From: Nocardia harenae NBRC 108248
GTDB taxonomy: Bacteria; Actinomycetota; Actinomycetes; Mycobacteriales; Mycobacteriaceae
Direction: 5' to 3'
Length of the DNA: 64,000 bases
NCBI RefSeq assembly: GCF_001612885.1
Contig: NZ_BDBH01000007.1
Location: 558,001 to 622,000, forward strand
Made by a program: the position numbers and the translations under genes. Below, in pieces: positions 8,197 to 16,748 of the stretch. The notes under the pieces are model-generated. The model made no database searches and was not told where the DNA came from. It was given only the letters and a program-made list of their open reading frames with translations. Position 1 is the stretch's first letter; each line of letters starts with the position of its first letter.

Positions 8197-8227
8197 TTGT
8201 CCGCGCCGGGGCGCGCGTCGGTAACCT
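8197..8227 (+). promoter_or_regulatory. Weak candidate promoter upstream of murE
   Basis: TTGTCC (8197-8202) and TAACCT (8222-8227) are spaced by 19 bases in the only sizeable gap inside the early dcw cluster. This is a weak match with a long spacer. Confidence 0.25.
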
Positions 8228-8299
8228 GACTCCCCGTCCCAGTCGTGTTCGTACGCGGCATGTTCGATCGGACATGTCCGCCCCGAGAGAAGGAGCAAG

Positions 8300-9961
8300 G
8301 TGGCTGCGCAGTCCAGCCCGCAGACGCTCCGGCCGGTTCAGCCGCCGTCGACGCCGTTGCACGTCCTGCTGGAAGCCACCGGAGCACACGCGACGGCCCC
8401 CGTCGACGGGGTGACCGTGACCGGTATCGAGCAGCGCTCGAACGTGGTGCACGGGGGCGATCTGTTCGCCGCGCTGCCCGGCGCCCGCGCGCACGGCGCC
8501 CGGTTCGCCGCCGACGCGGTCGCGCGCGGCGCGGTCGCGATCTTCACCGACCCCGCCGGTGCCGCGGAGCTGGGTGAGCTCGGCGTTCCCGTACTCGTGC
8601 GGGACGAGCCGCGCGCGGTGCTCGGCGAGCTCTCGGCGCTGATCTACGGCCACCCCTCGGAGCGGCTGCGGATCGTCGGGATCACCGGCACCTCCGGCAA
8701 GACCACCACCTCCTACCTGGTCGAGGCCGGGCTCGCGGCGGCCGGGCTCGCCACCGGGCTGATCGGCACCATCGAGACGCGGATCGGCGGGCGCCGGGTG
8801 CCGAGCGCGCTGACCACGCCGGAGGCGCCGCAGCTGCACGCCATGTTCGCGGCCATGGTGGAGCAGGGGGTGGATGCCGTGGTGATGGAGGTGTCCAGCC
8901 ACGCGCTCGCGCTCGGCCGGGTGGACGGGGTGCGCTTCGACGTCGGCGCCTTCACCAACCTCTCCCAGGATCACCTCGACTTCCACGCCGACTTCGAGGA
9001 TTACTTCGCCGCCAAGCGCAGGCTCTTCGAGCCCGGGTCGCCGGTCGCGGCGCGGACCGCCGTGGTCTGTGTGGACCAGGAGTGGGGGAGGAGATTGGCA
9101 GCCGGGCTGCCCGCCCCCATCACGGTGCGAACCGAGCCGGCAGCTCCGGTCGAGGCGGGGGAGCCGGCCGCTGCGGCGCCCGGTGCTTCCACCGCGACGG
9201 ACCCCGCCCGACCCGCCGAGAACCTGGCCGCCGTGGCGGCCGACTGGACGGTCGCGAGCGACGTCAGCACGACCGCCGGGGGCGAGCAGGAGTTCACGGC
9301 CATCGGGCCCGGCGGGCCGGTTTCGGTGCGGCTGCGGCTGCCCGGTCGCTACAACGTGGCGAACGGCCTGCTCGCGGTCGCGGTGTGCGCCGCGGCGGGC
9401 GTGGACGCGGCGCGGGCCGCGGCGGCGCTGGCGTCGGTGGACGTCCCGGGCCGCATGCAGCGGGTGGAGCGGGGGCAGGACTTCCTCGCCGTCGTCGACT
9501 ACGCGCACAAGCCCGCCGCGGTGGAGTCGGTCCTCGCCACGCTGCGCGCGCAGACCGCGGGCCGGGTCGCCGTGGTGGTCGGCGCGGGCGGCGACCGCGA
9601 CGCGGGCAAGCGCCCGCTGATGGGCGCGGCCGCCGCGCGCGGCGCCGATCTCACCGTGATCACCGACGACAACCCGCGCAGCGAGGACCCGGCCACCATC
9701 CGGGCCGCGCTGCGCGCAGGCGCCCTCGCGGTGCCGGAGGCCGAGCGCGGCGAGGTGCGCGAAACCGGCGATCGCGCCGCCGCCATCAGCGAGGCGGTGC
9801 GCTGGGCGCGCGCGGGCGACGTAGTGCTGATCGCGGGCAAGGGCCACGAGACCGGCCAGGAGATCGCCGGGGTCAAGCACCCCTTCGACGACCGCGAGGT
9901 GCTCGCCGCCGCGCTGGCGGCGGCCACCGGCGCAGCCACGGAGGACTCGAGGGTTCCATGA
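8300..9961 (+). CDS. murE: UDP-MurNAc-L-Ala-D-Glu:meso-diaminopimelate ligase MurE
   Basis: A 553-residue cytosolic ligase that adds the third stem-peptide residue. ITGTSGKTTTSYL (about 131-143) is the ATP-binding P-loop. DNPR near 457-460 is the motif that selects meso-diaminopimelate rather than lysine, which predicts DAP-type peptidoglycan. An Ala/Pro-rich insert near residues 280-310 is longer than usual. The GTG start follows AAGGAG. The stop overlaps the murF ATG (ATGA at 9958-9961). Confidence 0.97.
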   Translation: MAAQSSPQTLRPVQPPSTPLHVLLEATGAHATAPVDGVTVTGIEQRSNVVHGGDLFAALPGARAHGARFAADAVARGAVAIFTDPAGAAELGELGVPVLVRDEPRAVLGELSALIYGHPSERLRIVGITGTSGKTTTSYLVEAGLAAAGLATGLIGTIETRIGGRRVPSALTTPEAPQLHAMFAAMVEQGVDAVVMEVSSHALALGRVDGVRFDVGAFTNLSQDHLDFHADFEDYFAAKRRLFEPGSPVAARTAVVCVDQEWGRRLAAGLPAPITVRTEPAAPVEAGEPAAAAPGASTATDPARPAENLAAVAADWTVASDVSTTAGGEQEFTAIGPGGPVSVRLRLPGRYNVANGLLAVAVCAAAGVDAARAAAALASVDVPGRMQRVERGQDFLAVVDYAHKPAAVESVLATLRAQTAGRVAVVVGAGGDRDAGKRPLMGAAAARGADLTVITDDNPRSEDPATIRAALRAGALAVPEAERGEVRETGDRAAAISEAVRWARAGDVVLIAGKGHETGQEIAGVKHPFDDREVLAAALAAATGAATEDSRVP

Positions 9962-11478
9962 TCGTGATGACACTGCGGGAGATCGCGGAGCTCGTCGGCG
10001 GCACGCTGCACGACGTCCCCGACCCCGATGCGGCGGTGACCGGCGCGGTCGAGTTCGACTCGCGCAAGATCGGCGCAGGCGATCTCTTCCTGGCCCTGCC
10101 CGGCGCCAGGGCCGACGGCCACGACTTCGCCGCGGGCGCCGTCGCGGCCGGCGCCGTCGCGGTGCTCGCGGCCCGCCCGGTCGGCGTCCCCGCCATCGTG
10201 GTCGAGCCGCGGCCCGGCCAGGTCTCGGCGGGCGCCATGGTGGTCGAGCACGACACCGACGGCTCCGGCGCCGCGGTACTGGCCGCGCTGGCCGCGCTGG
10301 CCAGGGGCGTCGTGCAGCGGCTGACGGCCGCAGGCACGCTCACCGTGATCGGCGTCACCGGCTCCTCCGGCAAGACCTCCACCAAGGACCTGCTCGCCGC
10401 CGTGCTGCGCCCGCTCGGCACCGTGGTGGCCCCGCCCGGCTCGTTCAACAACGAGCTCGGCCACCCCTGGACCGCGCTGCGCGCCACCGCCGACACCCGC
10501 TTCCTCGTGCTCGAACTCTCCGCGCGCGGCCCCGGCCACATCGCCGCGCTGGCCGAGATCGCCCCGCCCGCCATCGGCGTGGTGCTCAATGTCGGCACCG
10601 CGCACCTCGGCGAGTTCGGCAGCCGCGAGGCCATCGCCGAGACCAAGGGCGAGCTGGTGGAGGCGCTGCCAGCCACCGGGCTCGCCGTGCTGAACGCCGA
10701 CGACCCGCAGGTCGCCGCCATGGCGCCGCGCACCGCGGCCAGGGTGGTCACCGTCGGGCAGGCGAGCACCGCCGCGATCAGGGCGAGCGCGGTCCGGCTG
10801 GACGAGCACGCGCGCGCCGCCTTCACCCTGCACACTCCGGTGGGCGAGGTGCCGGTGCAGCTGGCGGTGCACGGCGAGCACCAGGTGGGCAACGCGCTCT
10901 CCGCCGCCGCGGTCGCGCTGGAGTGCGGCGCCGATCTGGCGACCGTCGCCGCCGCGCTGGGCGGGGCCGCCGCGGCGTCGGCGCGCCGGATGGATGTGCG
11001 CACGACGGCGGCAGGCGTCACCGTCGTCAACGACTCCTACAACGCGAACCCCGACTCGGTCCGGGCCGCGCTCAAGGCCCTGGTCACCATGGCGAGGACC
11101 GGTGATCGGCAGCGGCGCAGCTGGGCCGTGCTCGGCGAAATGGGCGAGCTCGGCCCGGAGTCGGTGGTGGAACACGATTCGATCGGACGGCTCGCGGTGC
11201 GGCTGGATGTGGACCGGCTCGTCGTGGTCGGGTCCGGAAGGCCGCCCCGGGCCATGCACCAGGGAGCGGTGATGGAAGGCTCGTGGGGCGAGGAATCGGT
11301 CCTCGTACCCGATATCGGTGCGGCGATCGCCCTGCTCGACGCGGAGGTCGAACCGGGCGACGTGGTACTGGTGAAGGCGTCGCAATCGGTCGGCCTCTGG
11401 GAGGTCGCCGACCATTTGACAGGGGGATCGGCAGTGCCGCCGGACGCACCTGCGGGAAGCACGGAGGCAGCCCGATGA
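9958..11478 (+). CDS. murF: UDP-MurNAc-tripeptide:D-alanyl-D-alanine ligase MurF
   Basis: A 506-residue ligase that attaches D-Ala-D-Ala to complete UDP-MurNAc-pentapeptide. DSRKIGAGDLFLALPGARADGHDF is the MurF/MurE-type N-terminal domain. GVTGSSGKTSTKDLL (about 131-145) is the ATP loop, and VVNDSYNANPDSVRAAL is the family motif in the C-terminal half. The start is fixed by ATGA overlap with murE. The stop overlaps the mraY ATG (11475-11478). Confidence 0.97.
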   Translation: MIVMTLREIAELVGGTLHDVPDPDAAVTGAVEFDSRKIGAGDLFLALPGARADGHDFAAGAVAAGAVAVLAARPVGVPAIVVEPRPGQVSAGAMVVEHDTDGSGAAVLAALAALARGVVQRLTAAGTLTVIGVTGSSGKTSTKDLLAAVLRPLGTVVAPPGSFNNELGHPWTALRATADTRFLVLELSARGPGHIAALAEIAPPAIGVVLNVGTAHLGEFGSREAIAETKGELVEALPATGLAVLNADDPQVAAMAPRTAARVVTVGQASTAAIRASAVRLDEHARAAFTLHTPVGEVPVQLAVHGEHQVGNALSAAAVALECGADLATVAAALGGAAAASARRMDVRTTAAGVTVVNDSYNANPDSVRAALKALVTMARTGDRQRRSWAVLGEMGELGPESVVEHDSIGRLAVRLDVDRLVVVGSGRPPRAMHQGAVMEGSWGEESVLVPDIGAAIALLDAEVEPGDVVLVKASQSVGLWEVADHLTGGSAVPPDAPAGSTEAAR

Positions 11479-12551
11479 GACAGATCCTGTTCGCGGCGGC
11501 CATCGCGCTGACCGTATCGATCCTGCTCACACCCCTGCTCATCTCGATATTCGCGAAGCGGGGATTCGGCCAGGAGATCCGGGTCGACGGCCCGGCCAGC
11601 CACCAGGCCAAGCGCGGGACGCCGACCATGGGCGGCGTCGCCATCGTGATCGGCATGTGGGCCGGGTACCTGGGCTCGCACCTGATCGGCATCGGCTACG
11701 AGGCGGACGGGCCGTCCGCCTCGGCGCTGCTGGTGCTCGGGCTGGCCACCGCGCTCGGCGCGGTCGGCTTCCTGGACGACATGATCAAGCTGCGCAAGCA
11801 GCGCAACCTCGGCCTCACCGCCGCGGGCAAGTACATCGGGCAGATCTCCGCCGCGGTCATCTTCGGCATCCTGGCGCTGCAGTTCAAGGGCGCCAACGGG
11901 CTGACCCCGGCGAGCAAGCACCTCTCCTACGTCCGCGACATCACCACCGTCTCGATGGGCTTCGTGGTGTTCCTGGTCTTCGTCTGCCTGGTGGTGGTGG
12001 CCTGGTCCAACGCGGTCAACCTGACCGACGGGCTGGACGGGCTCGCCGCCGGCTCGATGAGCCTGGTGCTCGGCGGCTACGTGGTGATCACCTTCTGGCA
12101 GTACTACCACGCCTGCTCGACCAAGCCGGAGACCGGCTGCTACAACGTCCGCGACCCGCTGGATCTGGCCCTGGTCTGCGCGGCGGGCGGCGCGGCCTGC
12201 GTCGGCTTCCTCTGGTGGAACGCGGCCCCGGCCAAGATCTTCATGGGCGACACCGGCTCGCTGGCGCTCGGCGGGCTGATCGCCGGGCTCTCCATCGTCA
12301 CCCGCACCGAGCTGCTCATGATCGTCATCGGCGCGCTCTTCGTCGCCGAGGCCATGTCGGTGATCCTGCAGGTCGCGGTCTTCCGGACCACCCGCAACCG
12401 GCTCTTCAAGATGGCGCCGTTCCATCACCACTTCGAGCTGAGCAAATGGGCGGAGACCACGGTCATCATCCGGTTCTGGCTGCTCGCCGCGATGGCGTCG
12501 GCCTTCGGGCTCGGGCTGTTCTACAGCGAATACCTCTCCCAGGTCGGCTGA
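11475..12551 (+). CDS. mraY: Phospho-N-acetylmuramoyl-pentapeptide transferase MraY
   Basis: A 358-residue integral membrane enzyme that transfers phospho-MurNAc-pentapeptide to polyprenyl phosphate, making lipid I. About ten membrane spans are visible. Conserved cytosolic loops include the early KRGTPTMGG, the DDxxK-type DDMIKLRKQRN, NAVNLTDGLDGLA, FMGDTGSLALGG and the histidine-rich APFHHHFE. Length and motifs are normal. It overlaps murF by four bases and is followed after five bases by murD. Confidence 0.97.
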   Translation: MRQILFAAAIALTVSILLTPLLISIFAKRGFGQEIRVDGPASHQAKRGTPTMGGVAIVIGMWAGYLGSHLIGIGYEADGPSASALLVLGLATALGAVGFLDDMIKLRKQRNLGLTAAGKYIGQISAAVIFGILALQFKGANGLTPASKHLSYVRDITTVSMGFVVFLVFVCLVVVAWSNAVNLTDGLDGLAAGSMSLVLGGYVVITFWQYYHACSTKPETGCYNVRDPLDLALVCAAGGAACVGFLWWNAAPAKIFMGDTGSLALGGLIAGLSIVTRTELLMIVIGALFVAEAMSVILQVAVFRTTRNRLFKMAPFHHHFELSKWAETTVIIRFWLLAAMASAFGLGLFYSEYLSQVG

Positions 12552-12556
12552 GCGGA

Positions 12557-14089
12557 ATGGTCGAGCACTCTCCGCGCGCCCTGCGCTCACCCGGCCCCAT
12601 GCTGGAATTCCTGCGTGGCCGCGACGTCCTGGTGGCCGGCTGGGGCGTCTCCGGGCGCTCGCTGGTCGAGCCGCTGCGCGATATCGGTGCGCACCCCGTG
12701 GTCACCGACGGCGGCGCGGCCGCGCTCGCCGAGGCCGCCGGGCTCGGGCTGGAGGTGGCGACCAGCGTGGAGCTGGAGTCCGCCGACCTGGGCCGCTTCG
12801 CCCTGGTGATCACCTCGCCGGGCTGGCGGCCCGACTCGCCGGTGCTGGTGCACGCGGTCACCGAGGGCATCCCCGTCTGGGGTGACGTGGAGTTCGCCTG
12901 GTGGGTGGATCAGGCCCGGCTGTACGGGCCGGTGCGCAAGTGGCTGGTGATCACCGGCACCAACGGCAAGACCACCACCACGAACATGACGCACGCCATC
13001 CTGCGCGCGGCCGGGATCGCCAGCGTGGCCTGCGGCAATATCGGGCTGCCGATCCTGGACGCGCTGCGCCGCAGCCCGGGCCCGCAGGTGCTCGCGGTGG
13101 AGCTCTCCTCGTTCCAGCTGCACTGGGCGCCCTCGGTGCGGCCGGAGGCGGGCGTGGTGCTGAACGTCGCCGAGGACCACCTGGACTGGCACGGCGGGCT
13201 GGACGCCTACGCCGCCGCCAAGGCCCGCGCGCTGGTCGGGCGGGTCGGGGTGGTCGGGCTGGACGATCCGGTCGCCGCCTCGCTGGCCCGCAAGTCCAAG
13301 GCGCGGCGCACCGTCGGCTTCCGGATCGGCGTCCCGGCCGACGGCGAGCTCGGCGTGGTCGACGGGAAATTGCTGGACCGGGCCTTCACCAAGGCCGCCA
13401 TCCTGGCCGAGGTCGGCGATATCAGCCCGCCCGGCCCGTCCGGGGTGGCGGACGCGCTGGCCGCGGCGGCGCTCACCCGTTCGATCGATGTGGCGCCGCA
13501 GTTCGTGCGCGAGGGGCTGGTCGAGCACCGGGTCGGGCCTCATCGGGCCGCCTTCGTCCGGGAGCTGGGCGGGGTCGAGTTCATCGATGATTCCAAGGCC
13601 ACCAACCCGCACGCCGCGCGGTCCTCCATCCTGGCGCACCCCTCGGTGGTCTGGGTCGCGGGCGGGCAGCTCAAGGGCGCCTCGGTCGAGGATCTGGTCG
13701 AGGAGGTCGCCGAGCGGCTCGTCGGGGCGGTGCTGATCGGGGTGGACGCGCCGGTCGTCGCGGCCGCGCTGGCGCGACACGCCCCCGAGGTCCCCGTCGT
13801 CGAGGTGCAGGCGCGAGACGATGCTGCCATGAGCGAGTCAGGCCCGGAGGCGGTAGCGGAGCGTAGCCACGGGGGGCCCTCGCTCAGGCCGGATGGGCGC
13901 AGCAGGGCGGATGCGGTGATGGCGGAGGCGGTGCGGCTGGCCGCGGGGCTCTGCACCGCGGGCGATACCGTGCTGCTCGCCCCGGCCGCCGCCTCGCTCG
14001 ACATGTTCACCGACTACACGCACCGCGGCCGCAGCTTCGCCGACGCCGTCAACGCACTGCAGGAGAGCGATATCGGGCGGCGCTCGTGA
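12557..14089 (+). CDS. murD: UDP-MurNAc-L-alanine:D-glutamate ligase MurD, with in-frame repeat insertion
   Basis: A 510-residue cytosolic ligase adding D-Glu to UDP-MurNAc-L-Ala. VAGWGVSGRSL is the N-terminal nucleotide-like fold, ITGTNGKTTTTNM (about 132-144) the ATP loop, and FIDDSKATNPHAA the conserved C-terminal motif. Codons from 13829 to about 13920 have no counterpart in the family: about 30 residues beginning MSESGPEAVAERSHGGPSL, encoded by the repeat also found between rsmH and ftsL. The insert lies in the C-terminal domain, just before the final helix that leads into LLAPAAASLDMF. The frame is kept, so the enzyme should work. The stop overlaps the ftsW GTG. Confidence 0.95.
   Translation: MVEHSPRALRSPGPMLEFLRGRDVLVAGWGVSGRSLVEPLRDIGAHPVVTDGGAAALAEAAGLGLEVATSVELESADLGRFALVITSPGWRPDSPVLVHAVTEGIPVWGDVEFAWWVDQARLYGPVRKWLVITGTNGKTTTTNMTHAILRAAGIASVACGNIGLPILDALRRSPGPQVLAVELSSFQLHWAPSVRPEAGVVLNVAEDHLDWHGGLDAYAAAKARALVGRVGVVGLDDPVAASLARKSKARRTVGFRIGVPADGELGVVDGKLLDRAFTKAAILAEVGDISPPGPSGVADALAAAALTRSIDVAPQFVREGLVEHRVGPHRAAFVRELGGVEFIDDSKATNPHAARSSILAHPSVVWVAGGQLKGASVEDLVEEVAERLVGAVLIGVDAPVVAAALARHAPEVPVVEVQARDDAAMSESGPEAVAERSHGGPSLRPDGRSRADAVMAEAVRLAAGLCTAGDTVLLAPAAASLDMFTDYTHRGRSFADAVNALQESDIGRRS
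13829..13885 (+). repeat. 57-bp junction repeat, copy 2 (inside murD)
   Basis: It is 53/57 identical to 5059-5115 with the same pairing ends (GAGCGAG 13831-13837, CTCGCTC 13879-13885). Imperfect 12-base flanking repeats, GATGCTGCCATG (13820-13831) and GATGCGGTGATG (13910-13921, 9/12 matches), are 90 bases apart and could be a decayed target duplication. Confidence 0.8.
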
Positions 14090-15636
14090 CCACGGCGACC
14101 CGGCGGGCGGACAGCACGGCGACGCGCTTCGGCGCCTGGCTGGCGCGCCCGCTGGCGTCGTTCCACCTGATCGTCACGATCGCCACCCTGCTCACCGTGC
14201 TCGGGCTGGTCATGGTGCTCTCCGCCTCCAGCGTCGAGGCGTACGCCGACGGCGGCTCGGCCTACTCGCTCTTCGTGCAGCAGGCCATGTTCGCCGGGAT
14301 CGGGCTCGTCCTGTTCTACCTGGCGCTGCGGATCCCGCTGCGCAGGCTGCGGCAGTGGTCCTTCCCGATCTTCGCGCTCTCGGTGCTCGCGCTGCTGCTG
14401 GTGCTGCTGCCCGGCATCGGCTCCGAGGTGCAGGGCGCGCGGCGCTGGCTGGTGCTCGGGCCGATCTCCATCCAGCCCTCCGAGGTGATCAAGGTCAGCC
14501 TGGTGGTGTGGGGCGCGCACCTGCTCGCCTCGCGGCGCTCCGAGCGCGCCACGCTCAAGGAGCTGCTGGTGCCGCTGGTGCCCGCCGGGCTGCTGGTCTG
14601 CCTGCTCGTCGTGCTGCAGCCGAACCTCTCCACCACCATCGCGCTCGGCATCGTGCTCATGGCGCTGCTCTGGTTCGGCGGGCTGCCCGCCCGGCTCTTC
14701 GTCACCATCGCCGCCTCCGGCGTGGTGGCGGCGGTGGTGCTCGCGCTCTCCGCCGGGTACCGCTCGGACCGCATGCGCGCCTTCTTCAACCCGGGCGACG
14801 ATCCGCAGGGCATCGGCTACCAGGCCCGCCAGGCCATGTACTCGCTGGCCGACGGCGGCATCTGGGGGCGCGGGCTCGGCCAGAGCCGGGCCAAGTGGAG
14901 CTACCTGCCGAACTCGCACAACGACTTCATCTTCGCCATCATCGGCGAGGAGCTCGGCTTCCTCGGCTGCATGCTGGTGCTCGGGCTGTTCGCGCTCTTC
15001 GTCTTCACCGGGCTGCGGATCGCGACCCGCTCGGTCGACCCCTTCCTCAAGATCCTGATCGCCACCGCGACCACCTGGATCACCAGCCAGGCGCTGATCA
15101 ATATCGGCTACGTGGTCGGGCTGCTCCCGGTCACCGGGTTGCAGCTGCCGCTGGTCTCGGCGGGCGGCTCGTCGCTGGCCATCACGCTCTTCATGTTCGG
15201 CATCATCGCCAATGCCGCCAGGCACGAGCCGGAGGCGGTCTCCGCGCTGAACGCCGGGCAGGACGGCCGGGTGAGCAGGCTGCTCCGGCTGCCCAAGCCC
15301 GAGGTGTACTCGCCGGTGCGGGCCGAGCAGGCGCGGGCCCGCTCGGTGAACCGCCGCGGCCCCGGCCGCCCGCCGAACGGCCGCGGCGGCGTCGAGGGCG
15401 AGCGGCGCCGCCGCACGGATGCGGGCCTGCGGCGCGGCGACGATTCGGGCCTGCGGCGCGGCCACGATTCGGGCCCGCGGCGCGGCGACGATTCGGGCCT
15501 GCGGCCCGCTGACCTCCCGGAGCCGCCGCGCAGGCGCTCCGGGGAATCCCGTGGCACCGGGTCGCTCCGCGCGACCAGGGCCTGGGAGCCCAGCTATCCC
15601 ATGCCCCATGCGAGAGAACGAGGTAGATCCAGGTGA
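14086..15636 (+). CDS. ftsW: Septal peptidoglycan glycosyltransferase FtsW
   Basis: A 516-residue SEDS-family membrane enzyme that polymerises lipid II at the septum with FtsI. About ten spans cover residues 20-400. SEDS signatures visible are VQGARRWL, SIQPSEVIKVSLVVWGA, a long loop with ALSAGYRSDRMRAFFNPGDD, SLADGGIWGRGLGQS and LPNSHNDFIFAIIGEELGF. The cytosolic tail (about 390-516) is Arg-rich and contains an 8-residue tandem repeat. The GTG start overlaps the murD stop. The stop overlaps the murG GTG. Confidence 0.97.
   Translation: MTTATRRADSTATRFGAWLARPLASFHLIVTIATLLTVLGLVMVLSASSVEAYADGGSAYSLFVQQAMFAGIGLVLFYLALRIPLRRLRQWSFPIFALSVLALLLVLLPGIGSEVQGARRWLVLGPISIQPSEVIKVSLVVWGAHLLASRRSERATLKELLVPLVPAGLLVCLLVVLQPNLSTTIALGIVLMALLWFGGLPARLFVTIAASGVVAAVVLALSAGYRSDRMRAFFNPGDDPQGIGYQARQAMYSLADGGIWGRGLGQSRAKWSYLPNSHNDFIFAIIGEELGFLGCMLVLGLFALFVFTGLRIATRSVDPFLKILIATATTWITSQALINIGYVVGLLPVTGLQLPLVSAGGSSLAITLFMFGIIANAARHEPEAVSALNAGQDGRVSRLLRLPKPEVYSPVRAEQARARSVNRRGPGRPPNGRGGVEGERRRRTDAGLRRGDDSGLRRGHDSGPRRGDDSGLRPADLPEPPRRRSGESRGTGSLRATRAWEPSYPMPHARERGRSR
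15418..15513 (+). repeat. Four 24-bp tandem repeats in the ftsW tail
   Basis: Four perfectly phased units (15418-15441, 15442-15465, 15466-15489, 15490-15513) encode DAGLRRGD, DSGLRRGH, DSGPRRGD and DSGLRPAD. The units are nearly identical at the DNA level, which implies recent slippage. The unit is a multiple of three, so changes in copy number keep the frame. Confidence 0.95.
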
Positions 15637-16748
15637 GTGACGTGCGACCCGCGCAGCGATCCGGGCTTTCGGTGATCGTGGCGGGGGGTGGCACCGCCGG
15701 CCACATCGAGCCGGCACTCGCGGTCGCCGACGCGCTGCGCAGGCAGGACGAGACCGTGCGGATCACCGCACTCGGCACCGAGCGCGGCCTGGAGACCCGG
15801 CTGGTGCCGGAGCGCGGCTACCCGCTGGAGCTGATCCCGCCGGTGCCGCTGCCGCGCAAGCCCAGCGCCGACCTGCTCCGGCTGCCCGGCCGGGTGCGGG
15901 CGTCGGTGGCCCGCACCCGCGCGGTGATCGACGCGGTGCAGGCGGATGTGATCGTCGGGTTCGGCGGGTACGTGGCGCTGCCCGCCTACCTGGCGGCCGG
16001 GCGCGGGGCGCTCGGCAGGCGCAGGGCGGTGCCGGTGGTGGTGCACGAGGCCAATGCCAAGGCGGGGATCGCGAACAAGGTCGGCGCGCGGCGGGCGGCA
16101 CGGGTGCTCGCCGCGGTGCCCGGCTCCGGGCTGGACGCCGAGGTGCTCGGCATCCCGGTGCGCGGCTCGATCACATCGCTGGACCGGGCCGCGCTGCGCG
16201 CCGAGGCGCGGGCGCACTTCGGGTTGCCCGCCGACGGGCCGGTGCTGCTGGTCTTCGGCGGCTCGCAGGGCGCGCGGACGCTGAACGAGGGCGTCTCCGG
16301 CGCCGCCGCGCAGCTCGCCGCCGCCGGGATCGCGGTACTGCACGCGCACGGGCCGAAGAACACGCTCGAGGTCGCCGAGCCCGGGTATGTGGCAGTGCCG
16401 TACGTGAGCCGGATGGATCTGGCCTACGCCGCCGCCGACGCCGTGGTCTGCCGCTCCGGCGCCATGACCGTGGCCGAGGTCTCCGCGGTCGGGCTGCCCG
16501 CCTTCTACGTGCCGCTGCCGCACGGCAACGGGGAGCAGGAGCTCAACGCGCGCCCCGTGGTGGCCGCCGGTGGTGGCAGAATTGTCCCCGATTCGGAGTT
16601 GACGCCGAAGTACGTGATCGACGAGGTGATTCCGCTGCTCCAGGACCCAGCACGCCTGACCGGGATGGGCCGCGCCGCGGCCGGCGCCGGGCATCGCGAC
16701 GCCGCCGACGAGGTCGCGCGCATCGTCCGCGAGGTGGCGGGCCGATGA
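15633..16748 (+). CDS. murG: UDP-GlcNAc:lipid I N-acetylglucosaminyltransferase MurG
   Basis: A 371-residue peripheral membrane GT28 glycosyltransferase that converts lipid I to lipid II. VAGGGTAGHIEPALAVADAL (about 13-32) is the family glycine loop. VGFGGYVALPAYLAA and VHEANAKAGIANK complete the N-domain. FGGSQGARTLN, CRSGAMTVAEVSAVGLPAFYVPLPHGN and the QELNA turn form the UDP-GlcNAc site. The GTG start overlaps the ftsW stop. The stop overlaps the murC ATG (16745-16748). Confidence 0.97.
   Translation: MSDVRPAQRSGLSVIVAGGGTAGHIEPALAVADALRRQDETVRITALGTERGLETRLVPERGYPLELIPPVPLPRKPSADLLRLPGRVRASVARTRAVIDAVQADVIVGFGGYVALPAYLAAGRGALGRRRAVPVVVHEANAKAGIANKVGARRAARVLAAVPGSGLDAEVLGIPVRGSITSLDRAALRAEARAHFGLPADGPVLLVFGGSQGARTLNEGVSGAAAQLAAAGIAVLHAHGPKNTLEVAEPGYVAVPYVSRMDLAYAAADAVVCRSGAMTVAEVSAVGLPAFYVPLPHGNGEQELNARPVVAAGGGRIVPDSELTPKYVIDEVIPLLQDPARLTGMGRAAAGAGHRDAADEVARIVREVAGR

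Noticed and set aside
8262..8279. CATGT-N8-ACATG palindrome before murE
   Set aside because: Arms of five bases are expected by chance and it fits no known operator; it was also checked as a LexA box and does not match.
9082..9957. Upstream extension of the murF frame through murE
   Set aside because: murE clearly occupies this region, and the ATGA overlap at 9958 gives a natural murF start.
5402..9973. 1523-codon open frame on the minus strand across ftsL, ftsI and murE
   Set aside because: It is antisense to well-supported genes and its translation is Arg/Gly/His-rich without family motifs, a usual artefact at this GC content.
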